Positions 16,542 through 26,399 are shown, numbered from the stretch's first letter. The stretch: DNA of 64,000 bases from Bradyrhizobium sp. CER78 (GCF_029846235.1 NZ_JARVWP010000009.1:248001-312000), one strand, 5' to 3'. The notes: generated from the sequence alone by a model not told the origin. Numbers and translations are program-made.

Positions 16542-18113
16542 ATGCGAGACACGACATCGGCCGCGCCGCACACGAGTGCCACGCCGCTCTTGCAGACGGT
16601 CGGCCTGACCAAGCGATACGGGTCGTTTCTCGCCAACGACAAGATCGATCTCGACGTGTGGCCGCAGCAGATCCACGCACTGCTCGGCGAGAACGGCGCA
16701 GGCAAGTCCACCCTCGTCAAGGCCATCTACGGTCTGGTGCAACCCAGCGAGGGCGAACTGCGCTGGGAGGGCCAGACCATGGTGCTGTCGGGTCCGTCGC
16801 AGGCCCGCGCCCGCGGCATCGGCATGGTGTTTCAGCACTTCTCGCTTTTCGACAACCTCACCGTTGCCGAGAACGTCGCACTCGGCCTCGATGGCAAGGA
16901 ATCGTTCAAGGAGATGTCCGCGCGGCTTGAGCAGGTATCCCGCAGCTATGGGCTTCCGCTCGATCCCAAGCGCGAGGTCTGGCAGCTTTCGGTGGGCGAA
17001 CGTCAACGCATCGAGATCGTACGCGCATTGATGCAGAATCCCAAATTTCTCATCCTGGACGAGCCAACCGCGGTGCTGACGCCGCAGGAAGCCGACCAAC
17101 TGTTCGTCGTGCTCGAGCGCCTCAAGAGCGAAGGGCGTGCAATTCTCTACATCAGCCATAAGCTCGAAGAGGTGAAGAGGCTGTGCGACACGGCAACTAT
17201 CCTGCGCGGCGGCAAGAAAGTCTCGACTTGCAATCCCAAAGCGGAGACCGCCGCCTCGCTGGCGCGCATGATGGTCGGCACCGAAATCAAGGAAGTGAAG
17301 CCGGCGGCAAGCCGCGAGATCACGGTGCCGCGGCTGGTGATTAACGATCTCAACCTCGACCCCGACGATGCGCATGGCGTGCACCTCAAGGGCATCTCAT
17401 TGGAGCTCAGAGGTGGTGAAATCTTGGGCATTGCGGGCGTGGCCGGGAACGGACAGGACGAGTTGTTTGCGGCATTGTCGGGCGAGCGGCTCGCCCGCGA
17501 CCCCGGCACGATCGTGATCGAGGGAATCGCGGCCGGACATCTCTCGATCAGCCGGCGGCGCAAGCTTGGAGCGGCCTTTGTGCCCGAAGAACGTCTCGGT
17601 CACGGGACCGCGCCGCGCATGAGGCTTTCGGAGAATGCCCTGCTGACCGGACACGCCGCCGGCAACATGGTGCAGCACGGTTTCGTCAACACTGCGGCGA
17701 CGCTGAATGCCGTCGACCGAGCGACGGAGACTTTCGACGTGCGCAAGGCAAAGCGTGATCCGGAAGCTGCGAGCCTATCAGGCGGCAACCTTCAGAAATT
17801 CATCGTCGGCCGCGAGATCCTGCGCAATCCGGCTGTGCTGGTCGTCAGTCAGCCGACCTGGGGCGTCGATGCCGGTGCGGCTGCCGTGATCCGCCAGGCC
17901 TTGCTCGATCTTGCGGCCGCCGGCGCCGCAGTGCTGGTGACGAGCCAGGATCTCGATGAACTCATCGAAATCTCCGACCGGATTGCCGTGATGTTTCACG
18001 GCCGCCTGTCCGCATCGCTGCCGACGGCGTCGGCCAGCCGCGAGAAGCTCGGCCTGTTGATGGGCGGCAGCAGCCTCGAAACAAAGGAGCAGGCGCATGC
18101 AGCTGATACTTGA
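16542..18113 (+). CDS. BMP-family nucleoside ABC importer, double ATP-binding protein
   Basis: The 523-residue protein contains two ABC ATPase domains. The first has Walker A GENGAGKST, signature LSVGERQR and Walker B FLILDEPTAV. The second has a degenerate Walker A (GVAGNGQDE), signature LSGGNLQK and a Walker B with SQPT, as in nucleoside and simple-sugar importers (YufO/RbsA type). It powers the permease pair that follows, whose first gene overlaps its 3' end by 17 bp. Next to xanthine dehydrogenase, 8-oxoguanine deaminase and uricase genes, purine nucleosides or bases are the likely cargo. Confidence 0.88.
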   Translation: MRDTTSAAPHTSATPLLQTVGLTKRYGSFLANDKIDLDVWPQQIHALLGENGAGKSTLVKAIYGLVQPSEGELRWEGQTMVLSGPSQARARGIGMVFQHFSLFDNLTVAENVALGLDGKESFKEMSARLEQVSRSYGLPLDPKREVWQLSVGERQRIEIVRALMQNPKFLILDEPTAVLTPQEADQLFVVLERLKSEGRAILYISHKLEEVKRLCDTATILRGGKKVSTCNPKAETAASLARMMVGTEIKEVKPAASREITVPRLVINDLNLDPDDAHGVHLKGISLELRGGEILGIAGVAGNGQDELFAALSGERLARDPGTIVIEGIAAGHLSISRRRKLGAAFVPEERLGHGTAPRMRLSENALLTGHAAGNMVQHGFVNTAATLNAVDRATETFDVRKAKRDPEAASLSGGNLQKFIVGREILRNPAVLVVSQPTWGVDAGAAAVIRQALLDLAAAGAAVLVTSQDLDELIEISDRIAVMFHGRLSASLPTASASREKLGLLMGGSSLETKEQAHAADT

Positions 18114-19188
18114 GAAGCGCGCCGAGCGGTCGAGGACGGTCGCGCTGGCGTCCCCGCTGATCGCGATCGGGCTCACGATCGTCACCATGACCATCCTGTT
18201 CATGGTCCTCGGCAAGAATCCAATCTCGGCGCTCTACGTCTATTTCATCGTACCGCTCGCCGACGGCTACTCGCTGCAAGAGATCGCCGTGAAAGCGACC
18301 CCGCTGGTGATGATCGCGATCGGTCTGTCGCTTTGCTACCTCGCCAACGCCTGGAACATTGGCGCAGAGGGCCAGTTCCTGATGGGCGCGGTCGCAGGAA
18401 GCTGGATTGCGGTGAAAACGCAGGGGACCGGGGCCGGCCATTGGGTGCTGCCGGCGATGCTGTTGCTCGGCGCCCTCGCCGGCGCGCTCTACGCCCTGAT
18501 CCCCGCAATCTGCAAGGTCAGGTTCGGCGCCAGCGAGATCCTGACCTCGCTGATGCTGGTCTACGTGGCCGACCTGTTACTCGACTATCTGGTCCGCGGA
18601 CCCTGGCGCGATCCGCAAGGCTTCAACTTTCCGACCACCGCCGAGTTCGACCCAGTCGCCACGGTGCCGACACTGATCGAGGGTGGCCGACTGCATCTGG
18701 GCTCCATCCTGGCACTGATCGTGGTAGCCGCCGGGGCCGTACTGCTCGGCAAGACCATCAAGGGGTTCGAAATCCGCGTGGTGGGCGCAGCGCCCCGCGC
18801 GGCCCGTTTTGGCGGATTCAACGCCAATCAACTCATCCTGCTGACGTTTGCGATCTCAGGTGCGCTTTCGGGGCTCGCCGGGATCATCGAGGTCGCGGGC
18901 CCGGTCGGCCATCTCCAGCCGGGCATCTCGCCGGGCTACGGCTTCACGGCGATCATCGTTGCCTTCCTCGGCCGCCTGAATCCGATTGGAATATTAATTG
19001 CAGGGCTCTTTCTCGCACTCACCTTCATTGGCGGCGAGCAGGCGCAGATCACCATGAAAATCCCGTTGGACGTCACCAAGGTTTTCCAGGGAATCCTGCT
19101 GTTCTACGTGCTCGCCTGCGACTCCCTCATTCTCTATCGCTTCCGCATCGTTTCGTCGTCTCCGCAGGTGGCACGTGGAGCTCACTGA
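18097..19188 (+). CDS. BMP-family nucleoside ABC importer permease 1
   Basis: The 363-residue inner-membrane protein has about eight to ten hydrophobic segments and belongs to the BPD_transp_2 family (YufP-like), with NIGAEGQFLMGAV near residue 90. It overlaps both the ATPase gene (17 bp) and the second permease gene (14 bp), showing tight translational coupling. It forms half of the membrane channel. Confidence 0.87.
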   Translation: MQLILEKRAERSRTVALASPLIAIGLTIVTMTILFMVLGKNPISALYVYFIVPLADGYSLQEIAVKATPLVMIAIGLSLCYLANAWNIGAEGQFLMGAVAGSWIAVKTQGTGAGHWVLPAMLLLGALAGALYALIPAICKVRFGASEILTSLMLVYVADLLLDYLVRGPWRDPQGFNFPTTAEFDPVATVPTLIEGGRLHLGSILALIVVAAGAVLLGKTIKGFEIRVVGAAPRAARFGGFNANQLILLTFAISGALSGLAGIIEVAGPVGHLQPGISPGYGFTAIIVAFLGRLNPIGILIAGLFLALTFIGGEQAQITMKIPLDVTKVFQGILLFYVLACDSLILYRFRIVSSSPQVARGAH

Positions 19189-20092
19189 AGCCATCATCCT
19201 GTCGGTTCTGGCGGCCTCGACACCCCTGTTGCTGGCAGCGACCGGTGAACTGGTGGCCGAGCGCTCCGGCGTGCTCAATCTCGGCGTCGAGGGCATGATG
19301 ATCGTCGGCGCCGCATGCGGCTTCGGCGGAGCGTGGCTGACGGGCTCGATCATCATCGGCGCGCTTTGCGGCATGTTTGCCGGCGTGCTGATGTCGCTGC
19401 TGTTTGCCGCGATGGCGCTCGGGCTTGCGGTCAATCAGGTCGCCACCGGTCTGGCGCTGACCATCTTCGGCGTCGGCTTGTCGGGCCTGATCGGCGCACG
19501 CTTCGTCGGCGAACGGATTACACCGGCGCCGCATCTCCATATCCCCTACGTCAGCGACATTCCGCTGATCGGACGCGTCCTGTTCGGCGAGGATGGATTC
19601 GTCTATCTATCGCTGGCGCTGGTCGTGGCGGTGTGGTGGTTCCTGTACCGGATGCGGGCCGGGCTGATCCTGCGAGCCTGCGGCGACAACCACGTCTCGG
19701 CGCACGCGCTGGGCTATCCGGTGCTGAAGATCCGGATGTATGCCGTGATGTTCGGCGGCGCCTGCGCCGGGCTTGCCGGCGCCTATCTGCCGCTCGCCTA
19801 CACGCCATTCTTCATTCCGGGCATGACCGCCGGCCGCGGCTGGATTGCGCTCGCGCTGACGGTTTTTGCCTCCTGGTTGCCCGGCCGGCTGGTGATCGGA
19901 GCCTACCTGTTCGGCGCGGTGACTATTCTGCAATTGCACGCACAGGGCGCCGGAATCGGCATTCCGTCTCAATTCATGTCGTCCCTGCCCTATCTCGCAA
20001 CGGTGATCGTGCTCGTGCTGCTGTCGCGCGCGCGGACGGGCGGCTCAACCGCGCCTGCGGCGCTCGGCACCGTGTTCGTCCCGGATCGCTGA
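19175..20092 (+). CDS. BMP-family nucleoside ABC importer permease 2
   Basis: A 305-residue membrane protein of the YufQ-like BPD_transp_2 group, with SGVLNLGVEGMMIVGAACGF near the N-terminus. Translation begins at a GTG (19175) inside the end of the first permease gene. It pairs with that permease to import the solute bound by the BMP-type lipoprotein-like receptor encoded next. Confidence 0.87.
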   Translation: MELTEAIILSVLAASTPLLLAATGELVAERSGVLNLGVEGMMIVGAACGFGGAWLTGSIIIGALCGMFAGVLMSLLFAAMALGLAVNQVATGLALTIFGVGLSGLIGARFVGERITPAPHLHIPYVSDIPLIGRVLFGEDGFVYLSLALVVAVWWFLYRMRAGLILRACGDNHVSAHALGYPVLKIRMYAVMFGGACAGLAGAYLPLAYTPFFIPGMTAGRGWIALALTVFASWLPGRLVIGAYLFGAVTILQLHAQGAGIGIPSQFMSSLPYLATVIVLVLLSRARTGGSTAPAALGTVFVPDR

Positions 20093-20168
20093 CATCGATT
20101 TCCGGGCGGGCGCGATGGGGGGCGCCGTCCTGGATTGTGGTTCACCCCGCACTTGGAGGACATTCACG

Positions 20169-21248
20169 ATGAATAGGAACTTGCTTGGGGCCGCCGCAGC
20201 GCTTCTGATCGCCGGAAGCCTGACGAGCAGCGCCGTCGCGGCTGACAAGCTGAAGGTGGGGTTCATCTATCTCGGACCGGTTGGAGATCTCGGCTGGACC
20301 TATCAGCATGAACTTGCCCGACAGGCGCTGGTGAAGGAGCTCGGCGACAAGATCGAAACCACCTTTCTCGAAAACGTCCCGGAAGGCCCCGACGCCGAGC
20401 GCGCCGTCGAGCAGCTCGTCCGCGCCGGCAACAAGCTGATCTTCACCACCTCGTTCGGCTACATGGACCCCACGCTGAAAGTGGCGAAGAAATATCCCAA
20501 CGTGCACTTCGAGCACTGCTCTGGTTACAAGCGCGACAACAACATGGCGACCTACTCGGCGCGCTGGTACCAGGGTCGTTACATCCAGGGAGAAATCGCA
20601 GCCAAGATGTCAAAGGCCGGCGTGCTCGGCTATATCGGTTCGTTCCCAATCCCTGAAGTCGTCTCGGGCATCAATGCGACCATGATCGGCGCGCAGACGA
20701 TCAATCCAAACATCAAGGTCAAGATCATCTGGGTCAACTCGTGGTTCGATCCCGGCAAGGAGGCCGATGCCGCCAAGGCGCTGCTCGATCAAGGCGCCGA
20801 CATCATCATGCAGCACACCGATTCGCCCGCCGCGATGCAGATCGCAAGCGAGCGCGGCAAGCTTGCATTCGGCCAGGATTCCGAGATGATCAAGTTTGGT
20901 CCCAAGTCACAGCTCACCTCGATCCTCGACACCTGGGCCCCCTACTACATCGAGCGGGTCAAGGCGGAGCTCGACGGCACCTGGAAGTCCGGAGATGTTT
21001 GGGGCGGCCTCGAGACCAAGATGTTCGAAATGGCGCCCTACACGAACATGCCGGACGACGTAAAGAAAATGGCCGAAGGTACCCAGGCTGCGATCACCGC
21101 CGGCAAGCTGCATCCGTTCAAGTGTCCGGTTGTCGGCCAGGACGGCAAGGAGGTCGAATGCAAGGGCGGCGATCACCTCGAAGATAGCCAGATCCTGGGC
21201 ATGAATTTCTATGTCAAGGGTATCGACGACAAGCTTCCCGGCAAGTGA
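20169..21248 (+). CDS. BMP-family ABC transporter substrate-binding protein (PnrA/Med-like)
   Basis: The 359-residue protein has a signal peptide (ending SSAVAA before DKLKVGFIYL) and the basic-membrane-protein fold typical of purine nucleoside receptors (GDLGWTYQHELARQ, HFEHCSGYK, GYIGSFPIPEVVSG). GGAGGA precedes the ATG. It binds the solute in the periplasm for the upstream ATPase/permease set, and a strong hairpin follows the gene, closing the operon. Ligand identity is inferred from family and neighbours only. Confidence 0.88.
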   Translation: MNRNLLGAAAALLIAGSLTSSAVAADKLKVGFIYLGPVGDLGWTYQHELARQALVKELGDKIETTFLENVPEGPDAERAVEQLVRAGNKLIFTTSFGYMDPTLKVAKKYPNVHFEHCSGYKRDNNMATYSARWYQGRYIQGEIAAKMSKAGVLGYIGSFPIPEVVSGINATMIGAQTINPNIKVKIIWVNSWFDPGKEADAAKALLDQGADIIMQHTDSPAAMQIASERGKLAFGQDSEMIKFGPKSQLTSILDTWAPYYIERVKAELDGTWKSGDVWGGLETKMFEMAPYTNMPDDVKKMAEGTQAAITAGKLHPFKCPVVGQDGKEVECKGGDHLEDSQILGMNFYVKGIDDKLPGK

Positions 21249-21264
21249 GCGATCGCCCGATGAT

Positions 21265-21293
21265 AGATCCCTCCCCTCAGGGGAGGGATCTTT
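21265..21293 (+). terminator. Terminator hairpin after the BMP operon
   Basis: A 27-nt perfect palindrome with 13-bp arms around a single C (AGATCCCTCCCCT and its complement) is followed by TT. The U-tract is short, but position between convergent operons supports a terminator, possibly bidirectional. Confidence 0.75.
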
Positions 21294-21371
21294 CAAGGCG
21301 ACTCTCGGAAAGGATCATGTTCGAACAAGGAGCTGAGGCGCGATGACCATTCGACTCAATCTTATCGCGCT

Positions 21372-22721
21372 TTAGCCGGTCTGCATCGCCCGGGCAGCGG
21401 CGCTGTGACGACGGATCAGATCGGCGACATCGAGGCCCGGGATCGCTCCATCGATCACGGTCCAATGACCGCCTACCATAACGCGATCGGCACGATGCGC
21501 GCCACACAGGACGAGAGCGGCAAGCGGATCACCGTATCCGGAGAAGCGCAGTTCGTCCGGCTTGAACAGTGCGAGATCAGCCGCCTTGCCGACTGCGATT
21601 TCACCCAGTTCGGGCCGCCCGACGCAAGCCGCGGAGCCCCTGGTTGCCCATCGAAGCGCATCGATGTGACTGACGCGATTGACGCCGTACCGCGCCCGCT
21701 GCAACAGGAACGCCGCGCGTACTTCCTGCATCAAATTCGATCCGTCGTTGGAGGCGGAACCGTCGACGCCAAGCCCGATTCCGACGCCGGCCTCCTCCAT
21801 CTCGCAGACCGGGCAGCAGCCCGACGCCAAGACCTGGTTGCTGCATGCGCAATGGCTGATCGTCGTCCCTGCCCTGCCAAGCCGCACCATCTCGCCTGCA
21901 TTGAAATGAACGCCGTGGGCAAGCCAGGTACGCGAATTGAGCCAGCCGCATTGTTCGAGATAGTCCAACGGGCGACAGCGGTATATGCTCTCGCAAAACC
22001 TGTTCTCGTCCTCGGTCTCGGCGAGATGGGTGTGCAGGCGAACGTCGAGTTTGTCGGCAAGCTCCGCCGTCTTGCGCATCAGCGACGTTGTCACCGAGAA
22101 CGGCGAGCAGGGCGCCAGCGCAATCTGCACCATCGCATTCTCGCCGCGCTGATGATGTCGAGAGACGACGCGCTCGCTGTCGGCCAGGATCGTGTCCTCG
22201 TCCTGCACCACGCTGTCGGGCGGCAAGCCGCCATCGCGCTGCGACAGGTTCATCGAGCCGCGCGTGAGCAGCACGCGCATGCCGAGTTGCCTGGCCACCT
22301 CAACCTCGATGTCGATGGCGTCCTCCAGCCCCGCGGGAAACACATAATGATGATCGGTTGTCGTGGTGCAGCCCGAGAGCAGCAATTCCGACATCGCCAC
22401 CTTGACGCCAAGTTCCAGCGAGCCCGGCGTCAGTCGTGCCCACACCGGATAGAGCGCCTGAAGCCAGGGAAACAGCTCGCGATCGAGGGCGGCAGGCAGG
22501 GCACGCGTCAGGGTCTGGTAGAAATGGTGATGGGTGTTGATCAGGCCCGGCAGAACGACATGCGCGCTGGCATCAAAGATCACCGCGTCGGCGGCCGCAG
22601 CTTCGCGGCCACGGCCAACCAGTTCGACGATCTTGCCATGACGGACGACAACGCCGCGTTCGGCCCCGTCGGCCAGAATGGAGAGTGGATCCTTGATCCA
22701 GATCGGTTGCGTTTTAGCCAT
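21372..22721 (-). CDS. 8-oxoguanine deaminase/amidohydrolase
   Basis: The 449-residue amidohydrolase has the metal site NTHHHFYQTLTRA, then HLAET, HGVHF and LGVDGSASND, which together are the hallmarks of 8-oxoguanine deaminase-type members of the guanine-deaminase/ATZ superfamily. The enzyme hydrolyses 8-oxoguanine to urate (family knowledge), which links directly to the urate oxidase encoded at 26.5-27.3 kb. The start is set at ATG 22721; in-frame starts at 22736 and 22733 are possible. Divergent from the xanthine dehydrogenase genes. Confidence 0.8.
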   Translation of the reverse strand: MAKTQPIWIKDPLSILADGAERGVVVRHGKIVELVGRGREAAAADAVIFDASAHVVLPGLINTHHHFYQTLTRALPAALDRELFPWLQALYPVWARLTPGSLELGVKVAMSELLLSGCTTTTDHHYVFPAGLEDAIDIEVEVARQLGMRVLLTRGSMNLSQRDGGLPPDSVVQDEDTILADSERVVSRHHQRGENAMVQIALAPCSPFSVTTSLMRKTAELADKLDVRLHTHLAETEDENRFCESIYRCRPLDYLEQCGWLNSRTWLAHGVHFNAGEMVRLGRAGTTISHCACSNQVLASGCCPVCEMEEAGVGIGLGVDGSASNDGSNLMQEVRAAFLLQRARYGVNRVSHIDALRWATRGSAACVGRPELGEIAVGKAADLALFKPDELRFSGYGDPLAALVLCGAHRADRVMVGGHWTVIDGAIPGLDVADLIRRHSAAARAMQTG

Positions 22722-22782
22722 GACCCCAATCATCATGCTCGACTGCGTGGCAAAGCCCAAAGATGCAAGGATCAGCCCAGAA

Positions 22783-22798
22783 TGGCGCTAGTCTTGCA
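22783..22798 (+). promoter_or_regulatory. Sigma-54 promoter of the xanthine dehydrogenase operon
   Basis: TGGCGCTAGTCTTGCA matches TGGCAC-N5-TTGCW with one mismatch and correct GG/GC spacing. It ends 42 bp before the start codon at 22841, leaving a leader of about 30 nt. Confidence 0.65.
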
Positions 22799-22840
22799 AG
22801 ATTGCCTTGCGAGGGCGGAACAGGAAAGACTTATATTGCA

Positions 22841-23662
22841 ATGGACTTGAACACCATCAGGGAGGTTGCGCGTCCGCGGACACGCGCACAATTGCCCGTT
22901 TGGACGGCAGGCGATGCATGGCTTGCGGGCGGCACGTGGCTGTTCTCCGAGCCGCAGACGCATTTGAACCGCCTGATCGACCTGACCGACCTGAAATGGC
23001 CCGCCTTGACCGTTGATGGCGATCACCTCAGCATCGCAGCGACCTGCACCGTGGCGCAGCTCGACGGTCTCGCCTTCCCGCCGGACTGGATCGCGGCACC
23101 GCTGATCAACCAGTGCTGCCGCGCTTTCCTGGCATCTTTCAAGATCTGGAAGACGGCGACCGTTGGCGGCAATATCTGCATGTCACTGCCGGCGGGACCG
23201 ATGATCTCACTAACCTCGGCGCTCGATGGCATCTGCACGATCTGGCGCGCCGACGGCGGCGAGCATCGGATTCCAGTCGCTGATTTTGTGACCGGCAACC
23301 AGCGGAACGTGCTCGCAGCCGGCGATCTGTTGCGGCAAGTCGACGTACCGCAGGCCGCGCTGCGGCGGCGCTCGGCGTTCCGCCAGATATCGTTGACGCC
23401 GGTTGGCCGCTCCGCGGCGCTCCTGATTGGGAGCGTCGATGGCACCGGCGCGCTGTCGCTGACAATCACCGCCTCAACTGTACGGCCGATCAAGCTCTCC
23501 TTTGCGGATTTGCCCGGGCGAGAGGCTCTGAGCAACGCCATCCTTCAGCAGATCCCGGAAGCGGCGTACCATGCCGACGTTCATGGCAAACCGATGTGGC
23601 GCAAGCATATGACCTTGCGCCTGGCCGAGGAGATCCGCAGCGAACTCGCCACCGACCCATGA
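22841..23662 (+). CDS. Xanthine dehydrogenase family FAD-binding subunit
   Basis: The 273-residue protein has the FAD-binding/CO-dehydrogenase-flavoprotein fold, with the FAD loop in AGGTWLFSE and TVGGNICMSLPAGP in the middle. It passes electrons from the molybdenum/iron-sulphur protein encoded 13 bp downstream to NAD or another acceptor. Length is normal for a separate FAD subunit. The start ATG at 22841 follows the sigma-54 box. Confidence 0.85.
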   Translation: MDLNTIREVARPRTRAQLPVWTAGDAWLAGGTWLFSEPQTHLNRLIDLTDLKWPALTVDGDHLSIAATCTVAQLDGLAFPPDWIAAPLINQCCRAFLASFKIWKTATVGGNICMSLPAGPMISLTSALDGICTIWRADGGEHRIPVADFVTGNQRNVLAAGDLLRQVDVPQAALRRRSAFRQISLTPVGRSAALLIGSVDGTGALSLTITASTVRPIKLSFADLPGREALSNAILQQIPEAAYHADVHGKPMWRKHMTLRLAEEIRSELATDP

Positions 23663-23675
23663 GCTTCGGCATCAC

Positions 23676-26399
23676 ATGAGCATCGAGATCAACGGCAGAA
23701 CATTTGCGGAGACGCCTCGTCCCGGCCAATGCTTGCGCACGTTTCTGCGAGAGCTCGGACAGTTCGGTGTCAAGAAGGGCTGCGACGCCGGTGATTGCGG
23801 CGCGTGCACTGTCCTGCTGGATGGCGAGCCGGTCCATAGTTGCGTGATCCCGGCATTCCGCGCCGAAGGACGCGCCGTCACGACAATCGAGGGCTTCGGG
23901 TCCGAAGGCGGGACGCATTCTCTGCAACAGGCGTTCCTGGATGCCCAGGGATTTCAATGCGGCTTCTGCACCGCAGGCATGATCCTGACCTGCGCCTCGC
24001 TCAACCAGGCACAGCGGCAGGAGCTCGGCGTAGCGCTGAAAGGCAACATCTGCCGCTGCACCGGGTATCGCTCGATCCAGGATGCGATGGATGGAAAGTC
24101 GAATGTCGAGGATGCCGCCGCCGGTGGCGCCTTCGGGCGCAGCCTCCCTGCACCGGCCGGACCGCTCGTGGTGCGGGGTGCTGCTCCCTACACGTTCGAT
24201 ATCGCGCTTGACCGGTTGCTGCACATCAAGCTGCTGCGCTCGCCGCATCCGCATGCGAGGATCATCGGGATCGACAAGGCTGCGGCGCTCGCGGTGCCGG
24301 GCGTGCATGCCGTCCTGACGCATGAGGACGCACCCAAAATCCTGTTTTCGACCGCGCGGCACGAAAGGGATTGGATGGACCCGGACGACACCCGCGTGCT
24401 TGACGACACGGTGCGCTTCATAGGGCAGAAGGTCGCGGCTGTGGTGGCCGAAACCGAGGCGGCGGCCGAGGAAGGTTGCCGCCGGCTCAAGGTCGATTAC
24501 GACATCTTGCCGGCGGCGACGGACCCGGCGCTGGCGATCGCGCCGGGTGCGCCGGTGATCCACGGCGACAAAACCGCCGAAATCCATCGTGTCAGCAACG
24601 CAGCCCGCAATGTCGTCGCCGAAAAGCACGGCGAATTCGGCGATGTCGCCAGCGCGCTCGCAAGTTCCACCGCTATCTATGAAGGCACGTTCACGACTCA
24701 CCGGGTCCAGCACGCCGCCCTGGAAACCCACGGCGGACTTGCCTGGATCGATGCCGGTGGCCTGCTGAATGTCCGCTCCAGCACGCAAGTGCCTTTCCTG
24801 ATCCGAAGATCGCTGGCGCAGATCTTCGATCGCCCGCTCGACAAGGTACGGGTGTTCTGCGAGCGCGTCGGAGGAGGATTCGGCGGCAAGCAGGAAATGT
24901 TCGTTGAGGACATTCTGGCGCTCGCCGCGATTGCAACCGGCCGGCCGGTCAAGCTCGAATTCACCCGCGAGGAACAGTTCATCGCGACCTCGACCCGGCA
25001 TCCGATGCGCGTCACTGTCAAGGCCGGCGCCGACAGCGACGGCAAGCTGACGGCGCTGCAGCTCGACGTGCTCTCCAATACCGGTGCCTATGGCAACCAT
25101 GCCGGGCCCGTGTTGTTCCACGCCGTCAGCGAATGCATCAGCGTCTATAACTGTCCGAACAAGAAGGTCGATGCGGTCGCGGCCTATACCAACACGGTGC
25201 CGGCCGGCGCCTTCCGCGGCTATGGCTTGCCGCAGACACTGTTTGCCGTCGAGGCCGCCATCGACGAATTGGCAAGACAACTCGGCATCGACCCGTTCGA
25301 GATCCGCCGACGCAATATCGTGAAGCCCGGCGATGCCATGCTGTCGCCGCCGCCATCGCAGTACCATGACGTGTTCTACGGCTCCTACGGGCTCGACCAA
25401 TGCCTCGATCTGGTCGAGCGCGCAATGTCCGCGGAACGACCCGACTACGGGCTTTCCGATGACTGGCTGGTCGGTGACGGCGTCGCGCTCACCATGATCG
25501 ACACCGTGCCGCCAGCCGGGCATCTGTCCGATTCGACGATCACGCTCCGCGACGACGGCGGGTTCGAGCTGACGGTAGGGACCGCCGAATTCGGCAACGG
25601 CACCAGCACCGTGCATCGACAGATCGCCGCGACGGCGCTGGCGACGACCGTCGATCGCATCAGCCTGCGGCAGTCCGACACTGCGCTGGGCGGCCACGAC
25701 ACCGGGGCGTATGGTAGCGCGGGTACCTTCGTGGCCGGGCGCGCGACGCAAGCGGCGGCGGAGCAACTTGCCGATGGCATCAAGGCTTTGGCTGCGGAGC
25801 TGAGCAACGCCGCCGCCTCGTCATGCATCATCGAGAATGAGACCGCGATCTGCGGGAGCGAACGCCGGTCGTTCTCAGAACTTGCATCGGCCGCAAGGAC
25901 AAAGGGACGCGTGCTGCAAGCCAGCGGCAATTCGGCCGGCACGCCGCGCTCGGTCGCGTTCAATGTCCAGGGCTTTCGGGTCGCCGTCAACAAGGGCACG
26001 GGAGAGGTCCGAATCCTGAAGAGCGTACAGGCCGCCGATGCCGGCCGCGTCGCCAATCCCATGCAATGCCGCGGCCAGATCGAGGGCGGCGTCGCGCAAT
26101 CACTCGGCGCCGCGCTTTATGAGGAGTTGCTCATCGACGATAGCGGCAGGGTGATCAATCCGACGTTCCGCGACTACCATCTGCCGTCGTTCGCCGATGT
26201 ACCGCGCACCGAGGTCTATTTCGCCGAGACGTCGGATGCAATCGGCCCGATGGGCGCGAAATCGATGAGCGAGAGCCCCTATAACCCGGTCACCGCGGCG
26301 CTCGGCAATGCCATCGCCAACGCCACCGGCATCCGCTTTACCAGCACCCCCTTCAAGCCGGACCGGTTGTTCCCGGCCCTGCATGAAAAGTTCGGCTGA
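23676..26399 (+). CDS. Xanthine dehydrogenase: fused 2Fe-2S and molybdopterin subunits
   Basis: This 907-residue protein fuses two usually separate subunits. Residues 1-150 hold both 2Fe-2S clusters (GCDAGDCGAC and CGFC...ICRCTGY). From about 170 onwards is the molybdopterin-binding domain (GGGFGGKQE, GAFRGYG, and GPMGAKSMSESPYNP near the C-terminus with the catalytic-type glutamate). It oxidises hypoxanthine/xanthine-like purines to urate in the cytosol, with the FAD subunit encoded upstream. A very long open frame on the opposite strand (23490-25766) is a shadow of this GC-rich gene. Confidence 0.88.
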   Translation: MSIEINGRTFAETPRPGQCLRTFLRELGQFGVKKGCDAGDCGACTVLLDGEPVHSCVIPAFRAEGRAVTTIEGFGSEGGTHSLQQAFLDAQGFQCGFCTAGMILTCASLNQAQRQELGVALKGNICRCTGYRSIQDAMDGKSNVEDAAAGGAFGRSLPAPAGPLVVRGAAPYTFDIALDRLLHIKLLRSPHPHARIIGIDKAAALAVPGVHAVLTHEDAPKILFSTARHERDWMDPDDTRVLDDTVRFIGQKVAAVVAETEAAAEEGCRRLKVDYDILPAATDPALAIAPGAPVIHGDKTAEIHRVSNAARNVVAEKHGEFGDVASALASSTAIYEGTFTTHRVQHAALETHGGLAWIDAGGLLNVRSSTQVPFLIRRSLAQIFDRPLDKVRVFCERVGGGFGGKQEMFVEDILALAAIATGRPVKLEFTREEQFIATSTRHPMRVTVKAGADSDGKLTALQLDVLSNTGAYGNHAGPVLFHAVSECISVYNCPNKKVDAVAAYTNTVPAGAFRGYGLPQTLFAVEAAIDELARQLGIDPFEIRRRNIVKPGDAMLSPPPSQYHDVFYGSYGLDQCLDLVERAMSAERPDYGLSDDWLVGDGVALTMIDTVPPAGHLSDSTITLRDDGGFELTVGTAEFGNGTSTVHRQIAATALATTVDRISLRQSDTALGGHDTGAYGSAGTFVAGRATQAAAEQLADGIKALAAELSNAAASSCIIENETAICGSERRSFSELASAARTKGRVLQASGNSAGTPRSVAFNVQGFRVAVNKGTGEVRILKSVQAADAGRVANPMQCRGQIEGGVAQSLGAALYEELLIDDSGRVINPTFRDYHLPSFADVPRTEVYFAETSDAIGPMGAKSMSESPYNPVTAALGNAIANATGIRFTSTPFKPDRLFPALHEKFG

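Noticed and set aside
22764..22779. Minus-strand sigma-54-like TGGGCTGATCCTTGCA before the 8-oxoguanine deaminase gene
   Set aside because: GG and GC spacing is right, but three of six bases in the first box differ and it almost abuts the better plus-strand box; not listed as a feature.
23490..25766. 758-codon open frame on the minus strand
   Set aside because: It is antisense to the xanthine dehydrogenase gene, is Arg/Asp/His-rich and has no recognisable domain; it is a GC-rich shadow.
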